Source of the DNA: CAZIOH01 sp964540815
Lineage (GTDB): Bacteria > Myxococcota_A > Polyangia > Fen-1088
NCBI GenBank assembly: GCA_964540815.1
Contig: CAZIOH010000077.1
Span: 1 to 32,503, forward strand
Length of the DNA: 32,503 nt
Direction: 5' to 3'
In this document: in pieces, positions 16,445 to 27,381 of the stretch
How positions within the stretch are numbered: the stretch's first letter is position 1
Layout of the letters: every line of letters starts with the position of its first letter
Position numbers and translations under genes: made by a program
Notes under the pieces: generated by a model
Database searches by the model: none
What the model was told of the DNA's origin: nothing
What the model saw: only the letters and a program-made list of their open reading frames with translations

Positions 16445-17719
16445 ATGTCTAGTCCCGTTCACGGCCCCCGGGCAGCCCTGCTGGCAATTGGCGACGAAGT
16501 GCTGCGGGGTGAGGTGGCCAACGGGAACGCCGCCTATCTCTCGGAGCGGCTGTTCGAGCTCGGCTTCGAGCTCGGCGAGCATGTGGTCGTGTCCGACGAT
16601 CCCACGGACATCCGGACCGCTCTGGTGCGCTTGCGCGCCACGTATGACGTGATCATCGCGACCGGGGGGCTCGGTCCCACCGAGGACGATCGCACGGTGG
16701 ACGTGGTGTCGGATCTGCTCGGGGTGGACAGCCCAGCCCACGCCGCCTCGCTCGAGGCCATGAAGCAGCGCTTCTCGACCCACGGCTTCGAGCTCACGCC
16801 CAACAACCTCCGCCAGGTCCGGGTGCCGGCCACGGCCGAGGCGCTCCCCAACGGTGCCGGGATCGCGCCTGGCTTCCGGGTCGACATCGGCGGCGCCGAG
16901 GCGTTCTTTCTGCCCGGCGTGCCGCGCGAGATGGAGAAGATCTTCCTGACCGAGGCCAAGCCGCGACTGGCCCGGCGGCTGGCCGAGTCCAAGGTGACCT
17001 CGGCGGTGGTGCGGACCTGGCACATCTACGGAATGGGCGAATCGCACATCGATCACCGCCTGGCTGGCCTCCTGTCCCACGTCGAGGGCGCCACCTTGCA
17101 CTTTCGCACGGCGCCGCCCGAGAACCACGTCAAGGTGGTGGTTCGCAATCCCGATCCGGCGCGCGGCAAGGAGATCATCGACCAGCTGGACCGGGAGCTC
17201 CGGAAGCGAATCGGCCCCGGGATCTACGGGGTGGACGAGGACACCTTCCCGGAGGTCGTGGGGCGGAGCCTGCGCGAGCATCAGGCGACGGTGGCCTTCG
17301 CGGAGTCCTGCACCGCTGGAATGACCGGCGAGCTCCTGACCTCGGTCCCCGGCTCGAGCGCCTACTTTCTCGGCGGCGTGATGGCGTACTCGGACGATGT
17401 CAAGCGCCAGGTCCTCGGGGTCAAGCCAGAGACCATCGCCGACTTCGGCTCGGTCAGCGAGCCGTGCGCCCGCGAGATGGCCGATGGTGTTCAGAAGATG
17501 ACGGGGGCGACCCTGGCGGTGGGCGTCACTGGAATCGCGGGTCCCGGCGGCGCCACCCCCGACAAACCGATCGGGACGGTGTGCTTCGCGTGCGTGGGGC
17601 CGGGGACCACCCGGACCGCGACCAAGCTGTTTTCGGGGGGACGCCAGCAGGTCCGTCGGGCGGCCGCCTACTTCGCGATGGATCTGGCGCGGCGTTACTT
17701 CGACGGCCGCCGACGATGA
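16445..17719 (+). CDS. cinA: CinA-family protein (nicotinamide-nucleotide amidase / competence-damage)
   Basis: 424 residues, the normal full length for the two-domain CinA. The N-terminal MoaB/MogA-like (COG1058) domain shows LLAIGDEVLRGEVANGNAAYL, IIATGGLGPTEDDRT and the FFLPGVPREM motif. The C-terminal PncC-like deamidase domain (from about residue 280) has FAESCTAGMTGELLTSVPGSS, GGVMAYSDDVK and VGVTGIAGPGGATPDKPIGTV, including the serine-containing SCTAG active-site motif. The family hydrolyses NMN to nicotinate mononucleotide and, in the N-terminal domain, ADP-ribose-type substrates. It is the first gene of a co-directional run with thpR and recA, a well-known neighbourhood for cinA. Translation probably starts from a leader of only a few nucleotides. 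Confidence 0.95.
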   Translation: MSSPVHGPRAALLAIGDEVLRGEVANGNAAYLSERLFELGFELGEHVVVSDDPTDIRTALVRLRATYDVIIATGGLGPTEDDRTVDVVSDLLGVDSPAHAASLEAMKQRFSTHGFELTPNNLRQVRVPATAEALPNGAGIAPGFRVDIGGAEAFFLPGVPREMEKIFLTEAKPRLARRLAESKVTSAVVRTWHIYGMGESHIDHRLAGLLSHVEGATLHFRTAPPENHVKVVVRNPDPARGKEIIDQLDRELRKRIGPGIYGVDEDTFPEVVGRSLREHQATVAFAESCTAGMTGELLTSVPGSSAYFLGGVMAYSDDVKRQVLGVKPETIADFGSVSEPCAREMADGVQKMTGATLAVGVTGIAGPGGATPDKPIGTVCFACVGPGTTRTATKLFSGGRQQVRRAAAYFAMDLARRYFDGRRR

Positions 17720-17723
17720 GTCG

Positions 17724-17771
17724 GACGAGACGGACGACGAGACGGATGACGAGACGGATGACGAGACGGAT
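17724..17771. repeat. Four tandem 12-bp units covering the thpR ribosome-binding region
   Basis: Units gacgagacggac (17724-17735) and gacgagacggat (17736-17747, 17748-17759, 17760-17771). The last ends 3 nt before the thpR ATG (17775) and the first begins 4 nt after the cinA stop. The whole intergenic leader of thpR is therefore made of the repeat, and the only purine-rich sequence able to pair with 16S rRNA is repeat-derived. Confidence 0.9.
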
Positions 17772-17774
17772 CGG

Positions 17775-18569
17775 ATGACGGATCTGGCCCCCACGAGCCC
17801 CAGCCACCAGCGAATTCGAGCCTTCATCGGCCTGCCCTTGCCCTCCGATCTGCGGGCCAGCATCTGGTCGGCCGCGCGGCGGCTGGAGGCACTGCTCGCC
17901 GCAGACCCCAACCCGACGCCAGACGTCGGGAAGCCGGACGTCAAATGGATCCGCAAGCCCGAGAACCTGCACGTGACGTTGAAATTTCTGGGACAGATCG
18001 CCGTGTCACGGCTCGACGCCCTGACCTCGGCCCTGATGCTGACGCTGGCCGACGTGTCGCCGTTCGAGGCGAGAATCGCCGGGTTCAGCGCCTTCCCCGA
18101 TCCCGCGGAGGCCACCGTCATCTGGGCCGGCGTCCTCGAGGACGCTTCGGGCAGCCTCACGGCGCTCGCCGAGACGGTGGCGCGAACGGTGGCCGCGGTC
18201 GGCGCCTCCGATGCCGACGGCAGCCTGGTGGCGGGAGGCCCCTCGCCTCACCGGTCCGACCGACGGTCGAGCCCCGCGGCGGCGGTGGGGCCATTCCGGG
18301 CCCACGTGACGGTCGGTCGTTGCCGGCGCCCGTTCGACGCGCGCCTGGCCATCCGGAAGGTGGACTCCCAGGAATTCGGCGCCTTCGCCGTCGACGCCGT
18401 CGATCTGTACGAGAGCATCCTCGCCGTGGCCGCCGCGCCCGGGATGGCGCCGGCGGGCCCCCAGGCAGGCTTCCAGGACGGCTCAGCTCAAGGTTCCACC
18501 TATGTCTTGCGTGGGCGCGCCGGGCTGCGCGGACCCAGGCTCCCGAGACGCCAGCAGCCCAGCCCATAG
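17775..18569 (+). CDS. thpR: RNA 2',3'-cyclic phosphodiesterase (LigT/ThpR family)
   Basis: 264 residues from ATG at 17775. The 2H phosphoesterase fold is identified by both HxTx motifs: HVTLKFLG (His66, Thr68) and HVTVGRCRRP (His177, Thr179), with the start RAFIGLPLP typical of ThpR. The family opens 2',3'-cyclic phosphates or ligates tRNA halves in vitro; its physiological role in bacteria is unsettled. It is longer than the usual 180-200 residues because of an insert between the motifs (about 145-170, Ser/Ala/Gly-rich) and a basic, Pro-rich C-terminal tail (about 235-264). It lies between cinA and recA, 55 and 21 nt away. Confidence 0.9.
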   Translation: MTDLAPTSPSHQRIRAFIGLPLPSDLRASIWSAARRLEALLAADPNPTPDVGKPDVKWIRKPENLHVTLKFLGQIAVSRLDALTSALMLTLADVSPFEARIAGFSAFPDPAEATVIWAGVLEDASGSLTALAETVARTVAAVGASDADGSLVAGGPSPHRSDRRSSPAAAVGPFRAHVTVGRCRRPFDARLAIRKVDSQEFGAFAVDAVDLYESILAVAAAPGMAPAGPQAGFQDGSAQGSTYVLRGRAGLRGPRLPRRQQPSP

Positions 18570-18590
18570 GAAAGCGAGAAGGAGACCAGA

Positions 18591-19814
<1,224 letters not shown>

Positions 19815-19842
19815 GTACCCGGTCCCCTGAAGACCTGCCCGG

Positions 19843-19868
19843 CTTCCGGCGTCGCGCAATGGCGGAAG
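19843..19868 (+). other. Weak inverted repeat between recA and lon
   Basis: CTTCCG (19843-19848) and CGGAAG (19863-19868) are a 6-bp inverted repeat with a 14-nt loop in the 84-bp recA-lon gap. It could be a weak attenuator or operator. TAGACT (19883-19888) lies 10 nt before the lon ATG and could be a separate -10 box for lon. Confidence 0.3.
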
Positions 19869-19898
19869 TCGACGGACGCCGCTAGACTGAAAGGTAAG

Positions 19899-22325
<2,427 letters not shown>

Positions 22326-22366
22326 GCCAGAGGACTCTGGCGCGCATCGGTGTCCTCCGGTGCGCG
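22326..22366. terminator. Double-hairpin bidirectional terminator between lon and the transporter gene
   Basis: Hairpin 1: GCCAGA (22326-22331), loop GGAC, TCTGGC (22336-22341), starting directly after the lon stop. Hairpin 2: CGCGCATCGG (22341-22350), loop TGTCCT, CCGGTGCGCG (22357-22366), a 10-bp stem with one T-G pair, ending at the base before the stop codon of the convergent gene. No T-tract is present on either strand. Confidence 0.6.
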
Positions 22367-23023
22367 TCAGACCACCGCCGGGGAGTCCTTCTCCTGGATG
22401 TGAAAGAAGCGACGGAAGACCCCGTGGCCGAGGTAGATGACCGGCGTCAGCAAGACGGCCATGGCCAGCTTGCCGAGGTAGTTGTTCGCCGCGTTGCCGA
22501 GGATGAAGCCGAGGGGACGGGTCCCCACCAGGAACACGAAGCTGACCACCACGCTGTCGATGGCCTGCGACAGGATGGTGGAGCCGGTCGAGCGCAGCCA
22601 CAGCATGCGGTGACCGGTCACGCGCCTCAGGATCTGGAAGACGGAGATGTCGAGCAGCTGGCCCACCATGTAGGCCACCAGGGACGCCACGTAGAGGCGC
22701 GCCGAGGTCCCGAAGACCCCCCGGAAGGCCAGGTCGGAGATGGGCGAATCGGGGCTGGTCGGCAGGGCCAGCGCCAGGTTGATCACCAGCCACACGAAGA
22801 TGGCGGCCACCAGGCCCGCGTAGGTCAGGCGCCGCGCGCCGTGCGTCCCGTAGAACTCGTTGACCACGTCGGTGAGGACGAAGGTCAGGGGAAAGGGGAT
22901 CACCCCGGCCGAGAAGTTCCGCCCGAGAAAGACGAAAAATTTTCCGCCGACGAAGTCACCGGTCACCAGCGCGGCCACGAAGAGCGCGGTCAGGAAGATG
23001 AAGAAGCGCTGTTTTCTATCCAC
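22367..23023 (-). CDS. Queuosine-precursor transporter, VUT/YhhQ family
   Basis: 218 residues from a GTG start. Six or so hydrophobic helices: FFIFLTALFVAALVTGDFVGGKF, VIPFPLTFVLTDVVNEFYG (the conserved family motif with D-V-V-x-E-x-Y-G), YAGLVAAIFVWLVINLAL, LYVASLVAYMVGQLLDISVF, STGSTILSQAIDSVVVSFVF and a C-terminal pair around GNAANNYLGKLAMAVLLTPVIYL. The Q-x-x-D and S-x-D-S-type helices are as in YhhQ, which imports preQ0/preQ1. It lies 31 nt after the large metalloprotease gene on the same strand, probably in its transcript, though no functional link is obvious. Confidence 0.9.
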   Translation of the reverse strand: MDRKQRFFIFLTALFVAALVTGDFVGGKFFVFLGRNFSAGVIPFPLTFVLTDVVNEFYGTHGARRLTYAGLVAAIFVWLVINLALALPTSPDSPISDLAFRGVFGTSARLYVASLVAYMVGQLLDISVFQILRRVTGHRMLWLRSTGSTILSQAIDSVVVSFVFLVGTRPLGFILGNAANNYLGKLAMAVLLTPVIYLGHGVFRRFFHIQEKDSPAVV

Positions 23024-23054
23024 GCAGCCCCCGAAGAAAGCCTCGAGACAAACC

Positions 23055-26000
23055 TCAGTAGATGGGAAAGGACGTCACCCAGTAATAGTCGGTAATTCCC
23101 CCCGTCGATAGCCCCTTGGCGACCCCGAACTGTAGCAGGCTCTCGTAGTAGTACCCGAGCTTGAAGGCGAGCCGGAGCTCCGCGCCGATGCCGACCTTCC
23201 ACCCGTGGGCCGGCAGATCGCCGTAGAAGGCGTTCCCCACGTTGCCGAGGAGCGCGCCATGGATCCGGCGCAGGTAGACCGGAAACGTGGCGTAGCCGCG
23301 CTCGATCTTCCAGATGGGGGCGCGATATTCCATCGCCAGGAGGTGGAATTGATCGCCGCTGATGGACTGCGGCGCGTAGCCCTGGAGGAAGAAGCAGCAC
23401 TGCCGGCTCTGGTAGAAGAGCGAGCGCACGAGATCCTGGTGGGCGAACCCGCCGAGGCTGTAGAGAGAGCGCTTGTCGCCGGTGCCGACCCCGCCCGCGT
23501 ATTGCAGGGCGAAGGCCTGCAGCCGCGCCCAGGGGGGGGTGAAGTACTCGCTCCAGCTCCAGTTGACCTGTGCGGTGTGGAAGCGGCTACCGAGCGAGGG
23601 ATCGGAGAAGCTGACGTTGAACGCGAGCGTGCGGCCCTCCTGGTTGCTCACCGACTGGTTCCAGGAGTGGGCGTTGGAGAAGCTCCAGCCCACCCCGAAG
23701 TCGGCGTAGGGCCCGGTCTCGGGTGGCCCGGTGGCGAGGCCCGTGGGGTCGGCGACCGGCAGGCTCTCGGCGGGGCCGTAGTCGAGGTAGCGATAGTAGA
23801 ACGAGAGATCGGCGTTGGACTCGACCGTGCGCAGCACCGGCAGGCCGAGGCTGGCCGAGCCGCTCTGCAGGTGGCGCCGGTAGAGCGTGGAGCGGCCGTC
23901 GACGTAGAGATCGCCCTCGGTGGTGGCCGCCCGGGTGAGGCCGATCGAGAGCAGGGGCCAGAAGCGGGCGTAGCTGTAGAAGAGGCCCACCGACGGATCG
24001 AGCGCGGTGGGGATCAGCGCCGTCAACGAGGCCGAGTGAATCGCCGCCGGATCCGAGGCGTTCACCGTCACGCCGAGGGCGGCGCCGAGCCCGAGATCGT
24101 TGCGCGAGAGGGTGGGGGGGCCCCACGAGCGCGGGTAGAGGTACCGCCAGGGGTGGTACTGATACTCCTCCTCGATGGCGGGCGGGGCATCCTTCGGCCA
24201 GGTGACGGGCCGGGCATCGTCGCGTGGGTTGGCGAATGGCACGGCCTCCGGCCACTTCTCCGGGGTGTAGGGCATGGAATACAGGTCGTAGCCGTCGGCG
24301 GAATATCCCGAGAAGACCAGGGTTCTCAGATCGGGGGAGACGGTGGGCTGAAAGGCCCCACCGAGGACGTTGGTCACCTGGTACAGCCGACCGGTGGCAA
24401 GCTCGTGGGCGAAGATGTTGTAGATGCCGGTGCGGTCCGACGACCAGAGCACGAAGCGGCCATCCGGTGAGAAGCGCGGCTCGACGTCGATGGCGCGGTC
24501 GACGGTGAGCGGCCGGTCCTGGCCGGTGTCGAGGTCGAAGAGGTGGATGTCGTGGAAGCCCCCGGGCTTGAACCGCGAGTACGCGATGCGGTGCCCGTCC
24601 GGGGAGAAGGACGGCGAGTAGGCGATCTCCCCGGGCGCGTTCGGGATGAGGACGCGCGGCACGCCCCCGGTCATGGGTACGAGCGCGAGCTGCTGGGTGC
24701 CGGGGGTCGAGCCCACGGTGCAGACGATGGTGTGGCCGTCGCGCGAGACGTCCGGCTGGTGGGCGCGCTGGCCAAAGGTCAGGCGCTGGACCTTCCCGGA
24801 CGCGAGGTCGACGCGGAACAGATCGTCCCAGCCCGCGGCATCCCCGCCCCCGATCCGCCGCGGCAGGGGCTTCGGCGCCACCTGCTGGAAGACCAGGCCG
24901 CGCCCGTCGAAGGTGGGCGCGGCGGCGCCGGCGGAGTGCGCCTCGAACAGCTCGCGGGTGTGGCCGGTGCGCGGATCCAGCAGCACGTAGGCGGGGCGCT
25001 GGGTCCCGTTCTCGCGCAGCATCACCACGCCGCGCCCGTCGGAGAAGTAGCGGGGGGCGATCCCGGGGCCCGGGCTGCCGCCGATCGGTCCCTCGCCGTC
25101 GAAGGTCAGGCGCCGGGCGGGCGTGATCCCGGCGCGGGTCACCGCGTCCACCGTCACGGTGTAGTGGCGGCGCAGGGAGGCGTGCCAGTCGTCCCAGAGC
25201 TGGTCGAAGCGCTGGCCATACACCTCGCGGGCCACGCGGTTGAGGCCGAAGGGAATCAGGCGACGGGCGTAGCGGTGGGAGATCTCGGCCAGCTTCTCCG
25301 AGCCGAAGCGCTGCTCGAGGTACTTGAGGAAGTGCGAGCCATAGAGGTAGGCGGCCTCGCCGTAGGGGAAGGCCAGGGGGCCGTTCGAGACGGCGTCGAT
25401 GTCGAGGAAGCGATCCTCGAGCACCGCCGAGCGCAGGTACATGTCGTAGATCGAGCTGCGGATGCGCCCGGCGGTGGTCACGCGGGACTCGTTGAGGACC
25501 GCCAGGCCCTCGATGAACCAGTTGGGCTGGACCAGGTTCGGGGCCACGATCTTTCCGAAGATCATGTCGATGAGGCGCGGCAGCCCGAGGATGGTGTCGA
25601 GGTGGACCACGTGGGTGAGCTCGTGCGAGATGAGCACGTCGAGCCAGTCGTCGAAGTCGTTCAGGCTCGAGAGCGGTTCAGGCGGGACCCCGTAGCCGTA
25701 GATGAAGTTGTTGGGCAGGGAGCTGGCGAAGCCGTTGGCGCTGTCGGTGTTGTCGATGAAGGTGATGTCGATCCGGCCGCGCGGCTGCCAGTTGAGGTAG
25801 TGGGTCAAGCTGTCGTAGGCGCGTTCGGCGATGATGGCGGCGCGGGCCGCGATGTAGCGCTCGCTCTCGTAGAAGTGGATGCGAAAGTGGGCGGTCTGCA
25901 GGGTGCGCCAGTCGATGGCGGCGGTCCGGGCGGTGTCCTCGCTCTGGGCGTCGTCGGACTCGACGTCGTCGACGCTCATGGCGGCGCCCGCGATGGTGGT

Positions 26001-26180
26001 GGCCTCGGCCGGGCGGACGAGCGGGCCGAGGGCCAAAAGCGCCACGGTCGACGCCACCACCCAGGTCCGCGCCCGCGCCCGTGCCTGGAGCCAGCGGGCG
26101 CGCTCCGGGGCGAGCCACGCAAGGGGCTCGGGCTTCCGGCGTCCGCCACCCGCCGAGCGGGCGGAGGTCCACGGGGGCAT
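23055..26180 (-). CDS. Envelope fusion: gluzincin metalloprotease, TolB-like propeller and outer-membrane beta-barrel
   Basis: 1041 residues from ATG at 26180. This start is favoured by TACAAT six nt upstream; a GTG at 26252 overlapping the upstream stop by 4 nt (GTGA) would add 24 residues. A basic region and hydrophobic segment (about 40-60, ending RPAEA) look like a long signal peptide. The protease part (about 90-340) resembles peptidase MA-type domains: zinc motif HELTH (186-190) and downstream WFIEGLA with Glu224 as probable third ligand. PD40/TolB-type repeats follow (about 380-690; e.g. SPSFSPDGHRIAYSRFK, VEPRFSPDGRFVLWSSD, FQPTVSPDLRTLVFSG). The last 300 residues alternate like an outer-membrane barrel of the Omp85/surface-antigen type and end in an aromatic strand (YYWVTSFPIY). 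A barrel-anchored protease on the cell envelope is inference. Confidence 0.85.
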   Translation of the reverse strand: MPPWTSARSAGGGRRKPEPLAWLAPERARWLQARARARTWVVASTVALLALGPLVRPAEATTIAGAAMSVDDVESDDAQSEDTARTAAIDWRTLQTAHFRIHFYESERYIAARAAIIAERAYDSLTHYLNWQPRGRIDITFIDNTDSANGFASSLPNNFIYGYGVPPEPLSSLNDFDDWLDVLISHELTHVVHLDTILGLPRLIDMIFGKIVAPNLVQPNWFIEGLAVLNESRVTTAGRIRSSIYDMYLRSAVLEDRFLDIDAVSNGPLAFPYGEAAYLYGSHFLKYLEQRFGSEKLAEISHRYARRLIPFGLNRVAREVYGQRFDQLWDDWHASLRRHYTVTVDAVTRAGITPARRLTFDGEGPIGGSPGPGIAPRYFSDGRGVVMLRENGTQRPAYVLLDPRTGHTRELFEAHSAGAAAPTFDGRGLVFQQVAPKPLPRRIGGGDAAGWDDLFRVDLASGKVQRLTFGQRAHQPDVSRDGHTIVCTVGSTPGTQQLALVPMTGGVPRVLIPNAPGEIAYSPSFSPDGHRIAYSRFKPGGFHDIHLFDLDTGQDRPLTVDRAIDVEPRFSPDGRFVLWSSDRTGIYNIFAHELATGRLYQVTNVLGGAFQPTVSPDLRTLVFSGYSADGYDLYSMPYTPEKWPEAVPFANPRDDARPVTWPKDAPPAIEEEYQYHPWRYLYPRSWGPPTLSRNDLGLGAALGVTVNASDPAAIHSASLTALIPTALDPSVGLFYSYARFWPLLSIGLTRAATTEGDLYVDGRSTLYRRHLQSGSASLGLPVLRTVESNADLSFYYRYLDYGPAESLPVADPTGLATGPPETGPYADFGVGWSFSNAHSWNQSVSNQEGRTLAFNVSFSDPSLGSRFHTAQVNWSWSEYFTPPWARLQAFALQYAGGVGTGDKRSLYSLGGFAHQDLVRSLFYQSRQCCFFLQGYAPQSISGDQFHLLAMEYRAPIWKIERGYATFPVYLRRIHGALLGNVGNAFYGDLPAHGWKVGIGAELRLAFKLGYYYESLLQFGVAKGLSTGGITDYYWVTSFPIY

Positions 26181-26186
26181 GCGGAA

Positions 26187-26192
26187 ATTGTA
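26187..26192 (-). promoter_or_regulatory. -10 element positioned for a leaderless transcript of the metalloprotease fusion
   Basis: On the minus strand TACAAT (26192-26187) lies six nt before the ATG at 26180, so the predicted +1 is the A of the ATG. It matches TATAAT at five of six positions. The -35 region at the expected distance does not match TTGACA, so the promoter call is tentative. Confidence 0.4.
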
Positions 26193-26248
26193 CCCGGGCC
26201 CGCTCGGATCACGACACGCCCTGACGAATTCGTCGCCTGCGCGCTGGC

Positions 26249-27226
26249 TCACGCCTCGGTCAGGGACTTGTACGTGCGCAGGTGGCGGAGGGCCGCCTCG
26301 TAGTTGCCGCCGCGATCGTAGAGCCGGGCGGCGTTGAAATGGGCGTCGGCGTGGTTGGGGACGGTGATCACCGTGGCCTCGTACATGGCGAGCGCCTCGG
26401 CGAAGCGCCCGCGATCCTCGAGGACCACCCCGAGGTTGAACTGGGCGGTGGCATCGCCGGGCCGCAGGGCGAGGGCGGCGCGGTAGTGCTCCTCGGCGAA
26501 GGGCAAGTCACCCGACTCGTGCATGAGGCGCCCGAGGTTGACGTGGGCTTCGGCAAAGTCTGGCTCCAGCGTCAGCGCGCGCTGGTAGGCCACGCGCGCG
26601 GCCTCCGGAGCGACCTCCTCCAGGTTGCAGCCGAGCTGGTAGAGATCCGCGGCGGTTGGCTCCAGCGCCGGGCCATCCGGGCCCTCGACCAGCGTGGCGG
26701 CGGCGTCCAGACTGGCCTGGAGGTCAGCGGCGGCGGCGGGGCGTCCTGCCGAGGCGGATTTGCCCTTGTCGGATTTGCGGGGGCGATCGAAGGGGGCGAG
26801 CACCCCGGTAGGAGCCGAGCGCCTCGGCTCGGTTCCATCGCTGCCCAGCTCGAATGGACCGGAGGAGCCGGGGACCTCGGCGAACGACAGCAGGACCTGT
26901 CCCGAGTCGGCGTGCCAGGCCCTGCCGTCGTCGTGGACCACCACGTGGCCGCCGACGGCGCCGAGCTGAACTCCGGTGAGCGGGCGCTCGGGCGGCAGGC
27001 GTCCGCGCAAGCTGACCAGGGCGCTGCGGATGCGGTGGGGCGGCAAGCGCTCGGTCACCAACCCCTCCGCGGTGCGCATCAAGAGCAGGTCCTGGAACGA
27101 GAACCGCAACTCCCCCGAGTCGCCGCGCTGCGGGCAGAGCAGCCCGGCCTTGACGTACGCGCGCAACCGCCCGGCCGGGACCCCCAGCATGCGCGTGATG
27201 TCGTGCGCGCTGAAACCACTGCTCAC
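26249..27226 (-). CDS. MerR-type HTH regulator with C-terminal TPR repeats
   Basis: 325 residues from GTG at 27226; the frame is open further upstream, but the MerR fold starts here (FSAHDITRMLGVPAGRLRAYV ... RFSFQDLLLMRTAEGL). Residues 1-78 are the winged HTH; about 85-185 is a variable region ending in a Ser/Lys-rich linker; from about 195 four TPR units are seen (LYQLGCNLEEVAPEAARVAY, AEAHVNLGRLMHESGDLPFA, ATAQFNLGVVLEDRGRFAEA, ADAHFNAARLYDRGGNYEAA). No ligand-binding cysteine cluster of metal-sensing MerR proteins is seen, so the TPR array probably replaces the usual effector domain and would bind a protein. TATCAT (27242-27237) lies 10 nt upstream. It precedes the metalloprotease gene. 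Confidence 0.85.
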   Translation of the reverse strand: MSSGFSAHDITRMLGVPAGRLRAYVKAGLLCPQRGDSGELRFSFQDLLLMRTAEGLVTERLPPHRIRSALVSLRGRLPPERPLTGVQLGAVGGHVVVHDDGRAWHADSGQVLLSFAEVPGSSGPFELGSDGTEPRRSAPTGVLAPFDRPRKSDKGKSASAGRPAAAADLQASLDAAATLVEGPDGPALEPTAADLYQLGCNLEEVAPEAARVAYQRALTLEPDFAEAHVNLGRLMHESGDLPFAEEHYRAALALRPGDATAQFNLGVVLEDRGRFAEALAMYEATVITVPNHADAHFNAARLYDRGGNYEAALRHLRTYKSLTEA

Positions 27227-27381
27227 TGTGCGCGCGATGATAGCGCAAGATGCCCCCGGCGAGGCTCCGGCGCATTCGCACGGGCGAGCGCTCAGCCCTC
27301 GCCGCGCCCAGACCTGCACGGATGTGTAGTCTCGTCTCCGCTCGGGCCGACCTCGGTGTCAGCCCTCGCGACCCCTGGCCC

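Noticed and set aside
16360..16445. LexA/SOS box at the cinA promoter
   Set aside because: Neither a CTG-N10-CAG nor a GAAC-N4-GTTC type dyad is present at the promoter.
26181..26252. GTG start of the metalloprotease overlapping the MerR-TPR stop (GTGA)
   Set aside because: It would put 24 extra residues before an already long signal region; the ATG at 26180 has a well-placed -10 box. It is not excluded.
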